A stretch of DNA of 64,000 nt from Pteria penguin. Taxonomy: Eukaryota; Mollusca; Bivalvia; Pterioida; Pteriidae. The position numbers and the translations under genes are program-made. The notes under the pieces are model-generated. The model ran no database searches, had not been told where the DNA came from, and saw only the letters and a list, made by a program, of their open reading frames with translations. This document shows, piece after piece, positions 42,811 through 55,497 of this stretch; position 1 is the stretch's first letter; every line of letters begins with the position of its first letter. Location of the stretch: NCBI GenBank assembly GCA_035048485.1, contig CM068584.1, positions 61,355,458 through 61,419,457 of the forward strand. The letters run 5' to 3'.

Positions 42811-45800
42811 TGTCAATCTTACTTGTAGTAATATTGTCACCATGAGAGTTATTGACTTTATGCCTGACATGTTAATTTCCACCAAATAAGTTACTGTAGA
42901 TGTTAGTTATGTCAATGACGTGTGAATTTGATCATTATACTGTCTTTTGCTGCTGTGGTCATAGTGTCTTAAAAGACATTCTGCTTTCAATAATTGTCAG
43001 TGCTTAGCAATCTTGTCATACCGCCTTTAGCCTTTTTTGTGTTACCTCGTTTAACAAAACAAAGAAAAATAGGATTTAATGTTTTAGAAATGTGTAAATT
43101 TGGCAATAGATTATTTTCAAATAAGGAGACGCTCACTCCTCCCGGGTACCTGGTCCCACTTCTACATTTCAGGGGCCCATGAATGTCCAGCGTGGAAATT
43201 TGGTTTTAGTACAGTTATAATGTGACACCAGTTACTTTCATAGTTTACGTTAGTAGAACAATGAATATGTAGGTACAAATTTATTCTACGATACATTTCC
43301 ACGATAGGGGCAAATTTGTTTAAATGCTCAAAGATCTACATTATATCCTGATTCAGATGTTTCACTTTACTATGCAATCCTGTTTCGTCTGATATCAAAT
43401 CACTGCAATGAAAAAAAATGATATAGAAATGGAATGCATTCTCTAACTTATTTCCTTGTCAGGTAAATTGATGCATGTTTGTCAAATCAAAGTTTACGAA
43501 TGTGTCACCGAATGTTACAAGGAAGGTTTATAATGATATGAGCGCTCACAAGGGTTTTATTATTAGAATTGCTTCCTCCATACTCTTCAACTCCATTAAT
43601 TATTGATTTTTCGTTTATTATCATATGAATAACATACATGTACTCTATATTCAAAAGGCATATTACATTCTGGTTAGATAGAGTTTCAGCGGTCCATGCA
43701 TGGAAGAGAGTGTCTTTTAATTCAAGTATTTATACCAGTCCGTTTAATTATTATGTAAAAATGTTATGTATGATAAAAAGTCCACAGACTATAGAATTTT
43801 GCTAACCTCCACTTTTAATCAAAATTTAAAACATGAATGATACATCTGTTAACAGTACAGAGTACTTGTATATGTATGTAGTTCGTTTTCAAATGTTAAC
43901 ATAATTAATATATAGACAAATGAAATTGCCAGTAATTTATTTCCTTGTCATGTAGATATTTGTATAAAATTATTCTACTTAAAGTATCATTGACTGAAGT
44001 TTGTTTCCAGCCCATTTGCTGTATTTGTTTTATCATTGGGAAGTTATCAAACTGATGCTGTAAATCCGGAAGACAAAAATGTTCGTCTTTAAATTGCGAC
44101 GAAAAAGAGGAGGAAGAAGAAGAAGACGAAATAAAAGACTTACAACCACACCAACATCAACACCTGCAAACTCCTATACATAAATATCCACAACAAATAC
44201 ATACGCCTCCTCTTGATATGTGTTATCTTATTTTTACTGTAAACATACATGTACGGTATTCTAACTAGTATTTTAAAGTCATTGAATGTACGGCACACTT
44301 GTATTTCAAAAGACAATCGCACTAGTTTTAATGAAATGTCCAATGATGGAATAGAATAGATCTGTTTTTATCATAAGGAAAGATTTTTAGGATGACACTA
44401 AAACATTTTTAATTTGGTGCTAGTCTATGCAAAAATACACAAATTATCATTGTGTTGTCCTTATGCAGAGAATCAATATTACTATCTAGTGCATACAATC
44501 TAATGCATACTTTATGTAAAAAGTAAACAGGGCTGGGCATATCTGTGAAATGTAACATGTAAAACTGTGACTAGGGCCAAGTTTCTCCATGACATCCGTC
44601 CTGTATTTTTCAATTTTCCTTTATTTCTTTTATCATATGAAAGACTTGGATCTATATCAAATAGCATTTAATTAATACTGTTATTAGATAATGATTGACA
44701 TGAATGTCCTTACTATGTTAAATTTTAATTTACATGATCTGATTAAATTTGGGCAGTGGTCACAAGGAAAACATATCGTTTTTGAAAACTATGCTATAAA
44801 TCCGCTGTTGAATAACGTAATTAATAATGCAAAAAGCCAAGTGCGTTACACGTTATTTCTGTTATTTGACGTACTGTATGAGTTATATTTAAGATTTCGT
44901 TTGAAATATCATATACTTTAGTCCCGAATAGACACTTTAAACTGCAATTGCAAAGGTTTGGAACTGGGCATTTGTAGGCTACACTGCTTGAAAGAGGAAA
45001 TGGGGAAGGTTTCATAATAACAATATTCGGAAATGTTCCACTTAAAAGAAAAAAAGGCAGGTGATGGTGGTGGGAGAGCACTCTCAAAAATGGGGTACAC
45101 TTGTAAACAAATTGGTGTAAATTCGATCTCTATAACTGGCAACGGGTGTTCCATACAAACAGGAGACGCTCATTGTATCCGGCCTCATCCCGGATTTTTG
45201 TGTTTTCCGGTGTTGGCAATGGTTTATGTGGGACAATTTCATAATTTAGCCTTTCCTTTTAGACTTTGACACTAATCGATTCTTCTTCGTTCTTTATCCA
45301 TTGCACCACAATAAAACCCCATATTTACTCATTTTCTTCTTGTCCTTCTCGGTTGTCGGTAGAGAATTGTAAATTCACCGAGTAATCATGTGATGAATTT
45401 TATTGGATAGACAAAACTATTTGGTACAAGGTACTGATATTACATTTCTTATATTTATTTATACTGTATAGTTTGACGTATTTTTGGACACAAAGAAAAA
45501 AGATATGAGAATTTCGTGTTGCGTAATAGAAAAAAAACTCTCCAATAACAAGATGGTGAACACGAAAATATGGATAAGAAAATAAGTTATTAAATTTATA
45601 CATGAAGATATAGAATGCTTGAATACTTGAATATTCTATATAATCATTTATATAACTTGCGCATAGTTATCAACAGAAAGAAGGTCCAGTTGTATCTTTA
45701 TAAATTTCAAATTTCACGGGCCTGGTTTGTTCTGAAATGAAGGTCATGATAGAGCAGTATAAACCGTCAAGGTATACGTTGACATATAGAAGAAAAGAAA

Positions 45801-46129
45801 ATGATAATACATTACAAGCCTTGAGTGAAACCATATACAGATTGTGTACCTAGAGCTGTCGTTCTTTTTCCCTCTGTAACGACGGATAAAATAGTCCCGG
45901 TGTTACATGACCGTTCACATCATTTAGAAAATGCTTGAAACTCCGGAGCAAGGAGTTTGGAGAAGAGAGAAAATTGTCAAAAACGCCAAGAACACAGGAC
46001 ATAATTGAGCATTTCTGTGTTTCTCTATAAATATAACTTCATTTAAACTTCGAAAGCTGATACTGGATATTATTTTAAATTCTAAACACAAATTCATACG
46101 CAAATTACACGAAATAGTTCTATATACGT
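42811..46129. other. Intergenic, mostly decayed repeats
   Basis: A GTGGACATTCACGG-family repeat lies at 43120-43260 in reverse orientation. Several ORFs of 60-90 codons (44691-44921, 44821-45269) overlap each other on both strands and show no domain or splice context. Confidence 0.4.
43120..43260 (-). repeat. GTGGACATTCACGG-family dispersed repeat
   Basis: The blocks gacgctcactcctcccgggt, cctggtcccac, catgaatgtcc and gtgacaccagttactttcat are the complement of the copy at 63340-63520. Confidence 0.65.
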
Positions 46130-46500
46130 TAGAATAAATATAGAACATATATACTGTTATATCTCTTCAGTGATGCTCGTGGTCGAATGATTGGAATTCT
46201 CATAATATATAAATATTTGAAGAGCAATATTGAAGCCAAAATGACCGAAAAGTGAACCATGGGATCTATCTAAGGAGTGATTTACTGAATTTTATGACTG
46301 AAAATTTGAAGTATATATATCATGTTAGTACAAAAGCACTAAAACTAGACTTATGATGCCCTCGGGGAATATCAGTCCACCAGCAGTGACACCGGCCTAG
46401 TGGTTATAATAAATATAGAACATATATACCTTTTAATTTTGTGCACCATATGCGCATTTCGACAAGTTATGTCTCTTCAGTGATGCTCGTAGCCGAATAA
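46130..46500 (+). repeat. Two copies of the CTCTTCAGTGATGCTCG repeat
   Basis: Copies start near 46150 and 46440, each preceded by aaatatagaacatatatac as at 4536-4552. The first retains the ~180-bp body. Confidence 0.6.
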
Positions 46501-46904
46501 GCACACTCTGGGTAGAGAATGACCATATACAGTGTAATTTGTTTAAATATCTGACAATGTGTATCTATGTTTTTCAATTGATAAAAAAATGGTAGACATA
46601 TGTAATTAATTTGCTCACTACCAAGACACTGATCAATCGAATTTAGATTTAAAATATGCCAACTATTAAAATAAAGCACCATTTAACATGTTATATGCTA
46701 TTTACTAAAGAGTGGTATTTTTTTCAAAAAACGAATAATGTTTGGAAGAGTAAGAATGATTAAAGGAAAGGAATGCAGTTACTGGGCTCACAATCATAAT
46801 CATAATGATTACTTTCCCGTAAATTCTCTCCTTATCCTTCACATTCATTTACAGATAGTGCTGAATTATATTTGTCCCCTCTGTATGTAAGGCATTTACG
46901 GTGG

Positions 46905-47045
46905 GTGTGACTAGCCAAGCAGCAGACGTTCACTTCTCCCTGGGACCTGGTCTCTCTCTAATTTCCTGGGTTCCGTGAATGTTCACTTGTCATGTGACAC
47001 CAGTAACTTTCATATTTTACAATCATTTATATTTTGCTGTTAAAG
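46905..47045 (-). repeat. GTGGACATTCACGG-family dispersed repeat
   Basis: gcagacgttcacttctccct, gggacctggtctctctct, ccgtgaatgttcac and gtgacaccagtaactttcat match the copy at 43120. Confidence 0.6.
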
Positions 47046-50000
47046 TATGAACATCTAATAATTATAAATATAGCGGAGCCCGTCATCAGATTACACTTAT
47101 TCTTGAATCGTCTTCTCTAAAGACACATTTTTATTTCGCATTCATTTCACACATTCTGACACTAGACTAAACCCAACGGGGTCCCACATCTAGGTGGTAA
47201 ATTTGTGATAAGGAAATATCATAGGATATCAGGATCGTCTAGTTCGTACTTATTTAATATTCAGGTTCAAGTTCCTTTATTGCAATAAGTTTAGATGAAT
47301 TCAAAGTACTTTCTCATATAACCGGCGAATTTTAGCTGAATTCGCTTGTAATCCGAGATCAGGGATTATCGTTTCCAAGTACATGTAATTCGAGTGGTAG
47401 TTGTTCACTGACTCTACAAGAGAAACATTCAACTCCAAGTGTAATATTATACATTGAATCGATGGAACGCATGAAATAAGTAGAAAAACCGGGGGGGGGG
47501 GGGGGTTCATAAAGTGCAGAATGGACAAGTAAGAGTGTACTTCCCCTATTCCTACATTTTCTCTCATTATGCTGGAAGTGGAGCTAAAAGTAAAATGGGG
47601 AATGAATTTCATAGATTGTCTGATTGTTTTTTTTTTTTCGGGTAGTATTTTTATTATGTTTAGATTTTAGTCACAACATACGGTCTCCTATTGAAAGATT
47701 CTATCTTCCAGCTCAATATAAATTCATGAATTCGAATTATTGTTTTTGTACTTTTTAATGTCATCTGGACTTTGCAAGGGGATGAATAAGGGCTAAATTC
47801 ACCATATTTTCCAGGTTGAATAAAAGAGAGACTGATGAGAGCTTAACGCTATATAATATCACACCAGCCATGCATAAATATTTGTTTGTAACAACCTATA
47901 AGGTGACACGTGTGCAGCTAGTTAGCGTTTCCTTCTTATATATTAACAACTATGATTAATGTAATGTCAACTACGCCCATTTAATTTTCGGTATGGTGTT
48001 TTTATGTAGATACATGTTCTCATTCTTGTATATTTTATTTTATTTAGAAGTCAAAGAAAGGCAACCCACAGTTACTATACAAACTAAATTTATTTCTCGT
48101 GTATCATTTAAACATTAATACAATATTTAGTCACTTTTGTTCCATTGTAGTTGAAGAAAAGTTTTAGAGACAAAACAATATATGGCAGGGCGAATATGTT
48201 GTATTGATAACGTCACACATTAATCAGCTAGATAATGGAAATTTGGTAGGATTCGATAGGAGGTTGAAAAAATTGAAATACTTTAACAACCTTGTTTTCT
48301 AAGCATCAAATAAGAAGTCAAGTTACATATTTCAAAAATATATGTATTGTAATTTTCGTTTTAATTTGATTGTATGCTGAATATATTCACTGACCAAGCA
48401 TCAAACAAATGTTCTTTCTTCCTCTCCAATGCATGTCTATGCCTTTGACCTTCAAATATTTCTACGCGAATATTATGTAGTTATTGAATGCTTTGTACAG
48501 ACTGAATTTCTGCCATGCATAGATCTTTAACAAAGTTACTTGTATTTGATGACCGTGACCTTCAGCTGGATAATCAATCGGTAAGACCCTTGTGCCGTGA
48601 CCTAAACGTCAGGAGTTCTAGCTAAGTCAGTGTTTCGTATGTCGGATGTGATATCAAACTCCGAGGCAGCGTAACGTGAAACATGTCCCAATTATAAGCC
48701 ACTGAAAGATATATTAAACGTTACATCACATACGACAGTTTTATAGACGGATAAATTTGTGTAGATAGTTACCCCAGATGGCATATGGTAAGAACCATTT
48801 CACTGGCCAAATTACTTTCTCATTCCCAATTCTCCATCCTACACAATCTAAGATATGAACCTATTGAACAAATGATTTACTTAAATCGTCTATCATCATT
48901 CAACTCTTGCAGAAAAGGTCAGGTTAGAGTGTAGGAATGACCCCGGCACGGAAACACTGTGTGATATAAACAAATACAATAAATCATGTATCAGATTTCT
49001 GAAGAAAACAAAAACAAAACCCAAACCTGTGAATGTATTAACTTGCGTTGCTCCACTTGGATTGCTAAAGTATATACAAGATATGCTATAGAATTTATTT
49101 TCTTCCTTAACAAGGTAAAGAAAGGTAACTCTTATATACTTCATCATGAAGTGGATTTAATTGTTCATTATATGCCTTATTGGAAAAAGAGAAGTAGTTT
49201 GTATTATAAACATGAATAAGATAGGATAGAATAAACGAATTTGAGAGATCGGTAAAAGAATAATATTCATTTCTTCTCACACTACGATAATCATGGAAAA
49301 TGACAGAAAATATTCGAAGGCTGCAAAAGGAGAGATGAGAATTAAAAAGTCCTGACTTCTGAACGATACGATACAAACCCAGAATCCATGTCAGATAAAG
49401 TAAATGAAATGGGTAACTGATTTATTAATATCTTGCATATTATAACATTATTATCATTATTATTATTATACAAGATGGTCACCGTAGAAGCTCATTTTTG
49501 TTAAATGTTAGACTTGGGTAGCTTGACCCATCTTGTACATACAGAATCTTGAAGTCTTACCAACCCTCACTTTTGATCAACTGCTTTACTGGGAAATCTT
49601 GGAAATATTTCATTGTTTCAGATACGGAACTGAAAGATATCCATATCCTCCACACTAAAATGAGCTTTCTATAATGTATAGGGCAGATAATAACAGGATC
49701 AATTTTGAATTATTTATTTGACATGGTATATACGTGTTGACTGGAAAAGCAGTGTCTAGAGTTGTGAGTGGTTATATACTAGTCAAACTCTCCATACTAG
49801 TTTTGGAAACGATCAAATATATCCCACATTCAAAAGGTTCTTCAAAATTATTTACCATCACAACTCAGGATACGTTGATACACGACAATTGAATAAGTAA
49901 TGTAAAAGAAGAAAGAGTAACTCATTCCCTTGAAAATAAAGTGGATAGATTGAAGTGGATCTCACTGAAATCACCAAAACTATCGATAATATTCATGGAA

Positions 50001-51230
50001 AAGACATTAGTGTTCCAAAATTTCTTGAATGCTGAAAAGAGGTAATTGCTCTATATAGAATCTGTTCAGGATATTCTCCAATATTTATCAGGCGATAGAC
50101 ATAAGCTGCATTTAAAATCCGTTACATTTTTTATAATCAAATGCAAGCATTTGCGAATAGCTACCCTGACATGCACGGAATGTTCAACATTGGTATTCGA
50201 CTTATTCGAAAAAGAACAATGGATTTTGGTTAGGAATTTCTACCAATCATGGCAAAGAGCAAATCTTAATGTAAAAATGTTGAGTCCAGTGGAGGTTTCC
50301 TCGCGACTGAGGTCTTTGAGACGCATTAATGTGGCTTCTTTCAAGGACAAATAGCTCTAACGTTAATGACGCTATGCAGTTTCTTCTTAATACAAAGTAC
50401 AAAAGACGGGTGCAAGAAGTGATAATGAAATGATTCCAATAAATTGTGAAATATGAAGAAATTGAAATTGATATTGTCTGATACATTTTACAAATGCAAA
50501 TATGTTTGAAAACTTATTTGGTTTTACAAAGACTTAGAATTTGCGAACAATCGAAATAAAACGAGGACCACTCAAGTTCCCAGCTAGAACAAGTCCCTTC
50601 TAAAACACCTAGATATTAGTGTTATTTTTCTTTAATGGGCATGGAAACACCTGTCGTGAAATAGCAGATTTTGAGACAAGGCAACTAGGCATAGAAATAA
50701 AGCGACCCCCAAGGGATGTACCTTTAGCATGTGCCTATTCCGTTTTCGTACGGAAAATAAGAGATGGTAATAACTGCATACGCATGAAGCGGGAATAAAA
50801 TTTTACATATTGTCTACAGTCTAATTCGTATGCGTCGCCCTGAGAGAGAGAGAGAGATAGAGAAAGTAAGTACAACACCTTATCGAACTGTTTCTTTATT
50901 GCACCACAAGGAAGGGAGAAAAGAGCGAGGTGCCACCAAAGGCACAAGAACGTTGAAAGTCTTAAATTATATATTTATTCTGGGCAGTCAGGGAAGTTAA
51001 ACGGTCAAAATATATCGTCATACAAGATTTAGGTTTTTATTTGAAAGACCAATGCCAACTCGATGATATGTATTTTCTGTCGAGTAAATCATCTTTTTGA
51101 TCAGAATACGACAGTTCCATAAAAAAAATATATGGACGGTGAATGGTGATGAATATAATTCCATGTGAAATTTAGAAATTACAATATACAAGATGCCAGT
51201 ACAATATCACTAGTAAAACCAATGCCACAA
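47046..51230. other. Intergenic, no gene supported
   Basis: G-run at 47491-47506. A 102-codon plus-strand ORF (50046-50354; includes L-T-C-T-E-C-S-T and W-Q-R-A-N) has no recognisable domain or splice context. A decayed copy of the T-F-R-D-E-V relic occurs near 49100-49160 (minus). Confidence 0.35.
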
Positions 51231-51310
51231 TAAATAACGGTAGCTTTGCACGTAAATATCCCTCACTGCTTTGGACGGGTTCGTTACAAGTTTCAAGTTA
51301 TATGCATTGA
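51231..51310 (+). mobile_element. Degraded SINE fragment
   Basis: gcacgtaaatatccctcact, gctttggacgggttcgttac and aag match the SINE body at about 4046-4096. Confidence 0.45.
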
Positions 51311-52055
51311 GCAGGTGCCATTACCAGGTAAGCGAAATTGTCAAGAAGTGAAGTTAAACAATAACCAATGACTCAGTTTCGCGGCGCTCACCTGTTAGCG
51401 TATCGCGATTGAACAGCGGCATGATTCACAATATTAGTACCTGCTTTCAGGTAGGGTTTAATTCCTGACGACCAGAAGATGACAAGTTGATAGGTAGGTC
51501 GTAAGCCTCTCTAATTTAGCATATCACATACGCCAAAACTCCCTCTCCATTCTCGCGCATCTAATTCTCTTGTGCATGGAGTCCTTCAGAGCAGTTATTT
51601 TTTCTCTATGGAATATTGTCCCAAATTTCAAACAACGCTGCTCTGAAATTTTTGAGAGTAATAGGGGCAATCCCCATCCTCTCTTCTCCCCTGTCCAGAT
51701 AGGGGAACATTGTGGATTAAACGAAGACTAATTGACTTGGATAATATTTTGAAAAAAATTGAAAATTAGGTGGTGCTGTCGCACAAATTGAACTGCAGGG
51801 AATGCCATACCTATGTCGTCGGCCTGTTAAATTTCCGGCTATCACCATGAAGGGCAACTTTAACCCGGAAGTTATCGCTGAACGAGCCACTCCATACACA
51901 ACCTTATATAGAAAGGAAGCGCACCAAAGACGTATACATGGCATCGACCCTGCATATGAAACCCGCAGAACCGATTCTCACACGTTTGGGGTGAATGTAG
52001 CAATTGTAGCCTACCGTATTTGAAATTATTTTAGTATCAGTAACGTAGCATTTAC

Positions 52056-52148
52056 CCAGGTGGACAAGCCAATACTGTTCAATATCTATCATAACAATGT
52101 TGCCTTTAACCGTGCTGTTAAATACAATATCTTGACCCTTCTGAAATT
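52056..52148 (-). CDS. Orphan candidate exon (31 codons, phase 1-1)
   Basis: On the minus strand a strong acceptor (tttttttttcttgacag) and donor CTGG|GTAAAT bound 93 nt that read EFQKGQDIVFNSTVKGNIVM then I-D-I-E-Q-Y-W-L-V-H-L. The exon is symmetric (phase 1 in and out), like the extracellular exons elsewhere in the window, and contains an N-S-T sequon. The frame stays open about 50 more codons, and no partner exon was found. It may belong to a repeat or gene relic. Confidence 0.3.
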
Positions 52149-52459
52149 CTGTCAAGAAAAAAAAAATGACAGTAGTCTGTTTTGATCTTTTGTTTTTCAA
52201 TTTGATTTATGTGAATCCCATATATGAAAACATATTAATTCAAACTTTATTTGTGTTAAAACGATTAAGATACAAGTTAACAACTTTTATAAATCTTGCT
52301 AGTTGGCACGGATCTTGGCGTTACGGTGTCGTTTATAAGGGAGTAAACCGGAGAAAACTCACGAGCCCAGGTTGGTGACAGCTTAACCATCTCACGTACC
52401 ACACTGGGTATCGTGATAAGAAGCGAGCGCGAGGTAAGGTATAAAAATGTGCAGCACAT

Positions 52460-54584
52460 GTATCATCTGAAAGATAGTTATTAAATAATACAAACTGAAA
52501 TGTTGATTTAGAAATCTTTACAAAAATGAGATTAATACACAATAGCCAGTCAATGGGCGTGGTCAATAACATATCATGACACACTTTCGAACTCAGAAAG
52601 TATTACAAAAGAAGATGAATACACTCTTAAAGTTTTCCTCCACTAGATGATATAGACAAAATAAATAATTCAAACTGAGATGTTATAAAGATTATTTTTG
52701 ATAGAGAGAAATTAGCATACGACATGTTTAACAAATTTAAACGCATCCGGATGATTTTTTCTTTTTAAACAAGATATATGCTCAAATAAAGGTACCTTCT
52801 CCATAAACATAAACATAATGTAACGCAAATTCAGCTACGAGCAGGAAATTGTCGATGACAAGCATAAAGCTTAGTTTGTTACAGTGACATATTTACCACT
52901 TGGCAGGTGTAGTTCAACACCGGATTAGCATTGTGTCTGAAAAATACACTTCTAATTTATCCGAACTAAAATAAAACGGACTTCTTTCACCTTTACAAAT
53001 ACAAATGTTTAACTACTTGATAAGTACCGCCACTTACAATAAACATAAGAAATATGAGTCACGTGTAAAATGCAAATAAGTTTACGGATATTATAGTAAT
53101 CTCTAGTAAAACAGTCGTCATCACATTAAAGCAAAATCATCTTATTGTAAGATGTTCATATCTTAAATGACTCGTAACTAAGTAAGAATATATACCTGGA
53201 AATATTCACTGGTACTGTTCTTAAAATATGCATTATAATGTCATTCCAATAACTGTTATTTAAACATTCAATGTATATTAATGAAATACTTAAATATCTA
53301 TAAAAATCGAAAATAACAAACTTAAGCATTAACACTATATGTATCACTGTGTTTAATACCTTAATTTCCAATGTTTGTACAGGATTTTGAAGAATAATTT
53401 CATATTTACTGACGTATACAATTTTCATAATATAAAGATTCTAGATAGTAAGTAACATGACTATACATATACATATAAAATAAGATAGTCATATAATAAT
53501 ATGATAACAATGTTCTGCACCAACTATATCACTATAATCCATGTCGCTTAAAAATCAATTATAATAAATATCGTGTATATCAATTACATAATTATATATA
53601 TTTATCATTCATTCGAAAATATGATACAAATACTGTGTACAAGTACAACAATAAAAGAATGGGTAATGTTTCGTCAGAATATCGATACAATAAACAAAAT
53701 AGTGGTTGGTTGGTTGGTTGATTGGTGTTTTACGTCGCTTTCAACAATATTTCAGTTATATCGCGACATGGAAGCAGGAGGTTACCAACCTCTTAAACAT
53801 AGTGGCGCGACCCGGGAAACAAAATAGTGAGTAACGGCAATCGCAGGCCTTGGTAGGATCAGGTGCATTGGAGGAGTAAGCATCCCTTGCTGACCGATTT
53901 CATTAGCCATGATACCATTACATAAGTCACATTATTACAAACTCGAAGGAACATTCAAAAGCCGGTATAGTACCGTAGTCATATTTGGTAAAACGTCACG
54001 ATTAGTATTGTTATTGAGATAGAAATCTACTACAATTGAAATGATAAATAGTTTAAGCAGAATTTCCAACAATTATTTCTGCCAGTTTTATCTTCCAAAT
54101 GAGTCATTTTATATATTTTATCGATGTCCCTTATACTATTCAGAACTCATCATTAAAAATAAAATGTATACGTAAGAGAGCTATATTCATGAAACAGCTT
54201 TGCAATATACATGTCATGTAACAAATGTCAATACCACTTATAATATTCAAAACTGATCAACGATATGTACCTTGAGTGCATGTATACATAGTAGATAAAT
54301 CTATATTTGTAAGATAGTCATGTAATATTATGACAAAAATTACCACATTCAAATAAGTCAGTTTATAATTGCATATAACACATATCGATATCATTTAAAA
54401 TATTCAGAATTCATGCAACCTGTATGCATGTATACGTAGTAGAAAAATTCATTTTAGTCAAATAGTCTTGCAATAAAATGATAAAAATATAGTTTATAAA
54501 CGAGTCATTTTATGTAACATGTGTAGATTGTGATATCACTTAAATCAGAACGCACCCATAACAAGCAAATATTTATACATAATT
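52460..54584. other. Intergenic, no gene seen
   Basis: Very AT-rich, with many short ORFs that lack features. Apart from the element at 53.7 kb, nothing is recognisable. Confidence 0.4.
53700..53900 (-). mobile_element. SINE-like/dispersed element
   Basis: ggttggttgattggtgtttt acgtc is the complement of a gacgttaaac...aatcaatcaatc SINE tail. It is followed by caacaatatttcagttatat and cgcgac, and ends near cttgctgacc. The family is not determined. Confidence 0.4.
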
Positions 54585-55359
54585 CAGGGATGAAAATAAG
54601 CGCTTGCCCACTCGCCAGTGCGACCAAATTTTGTTTGAGGGCTCCTGAAAATCTAATTCCTATCGCCCACTTGGCGACAGGTAAATTCCGACCGTAATTT
54701 TTTCCGGTTGCGTCTCGTCCTATTTGATCAATGTGAATGAAACGTTCCTACTGCTGTTAAAATTTCAGTCAACTAAACGCGCTCTCTTGACCTCGTTAAT
54801 GTCATCATTAGACTGGATTTACATGCTCTCGCTTACTATCGCTGAGCAAAGATATTTGAAGATCTAGACAGGCATTGCCAGTATATGTCACCATCAATCG
54901 GTACTCCTCACCTGCCTACCGAGTGTTTGTTGAGTAAACACACGAGGAGTGTCTTATTGACCGATAACGGACGAAATGTGGAGACAAAGTGTCAACAAAC
55001 CACTGCTCCAAACCAGGGGTTCTAGACAGAAAATACGATGGTCAAAATTCGTACTTCAAAGAGTATGATAAGAAGAGGAGTGGAGTGGTGATTTAGATGT
55101 GAGTGAGAAAAGTGAATGTGAGGATGAAAGTGATGAGAGTCTGAGTGAGATGACTGACGATGAGGAACAGGTGTTTTATGAAAGGTTGAGAGAGATCGAG
55201 CATGGAATTGAAAGATTGACAGCAATTGTAACTACTCTGTTATGTTTATTCAATAAATTGGTGTAACAAATGAAATAAACAATTTCATTTTGGATGTGGG
55301 CTCTTTTTGACTCAGGGGCCCACTTGGCCCCTTAAAACTTCAGTGAATTTTCATTCCTG
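54585..55359 (+). mobile_element. hAT-like DNA transposon relic
   Basis: Termini CAGGGATGAAAAT (left) and ATTTTCATTCCTG (right) are inverted with one mismatch. Subterminal gcccacttggc-type repeats lie at both ends (54660-54690 and 55308-55335). CAGGGATGAAAA ends are typical of hAT elements. No clean 8-bp target duplication is visible. The interior holds a short coding relic (55072-55266). Confidence 0.55.
55072..55266 (+). pseudogene. Coding relic inside the hAT-like element
   Basis: A 64-codon open frame with no ATG start reads S-E-K-S-E-C-E-D-E-S-D-E-S-L, then an amphipathic segment (YERLREIEHGIERLTAIVTT) and TAA. It follows two adjacent stops (tgataa), so it is a truncated C-terminus. An AATAAA lies at 55252-55257, overlapping its end. 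Confidence 0.4.
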
Positions 55360-55421
55360 AGAACAGATAAATCTATAGTTATTAGATAGTCATGTAAAAT
55401 GGTAAAAATATTATGTACATA

Positions 55422-55497
55422 CTATGTACATTTTCTCGAAGTAGGATGTACCGTTTTATAGATATCACTCTTTTTTTCATCTGACATATTATGCAGT
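55422..55497 (-). CDS. Gene C terminal exon, stop TAG
   Basis: Acceptor ctaccgatacag in phase 2 opens 76 nt coding MSDEKKSDIYKTVHPTSRK, then C-T and TAG. The alternative nearby acceptors give immediate stops. Confidence 0.55.

Noticed and set aside
50046..50354. 102-codon plus-strand ORF as a gene
   Set aside because: No domain, splice or paralogue support; such a length can occur by chance in 64 kb.
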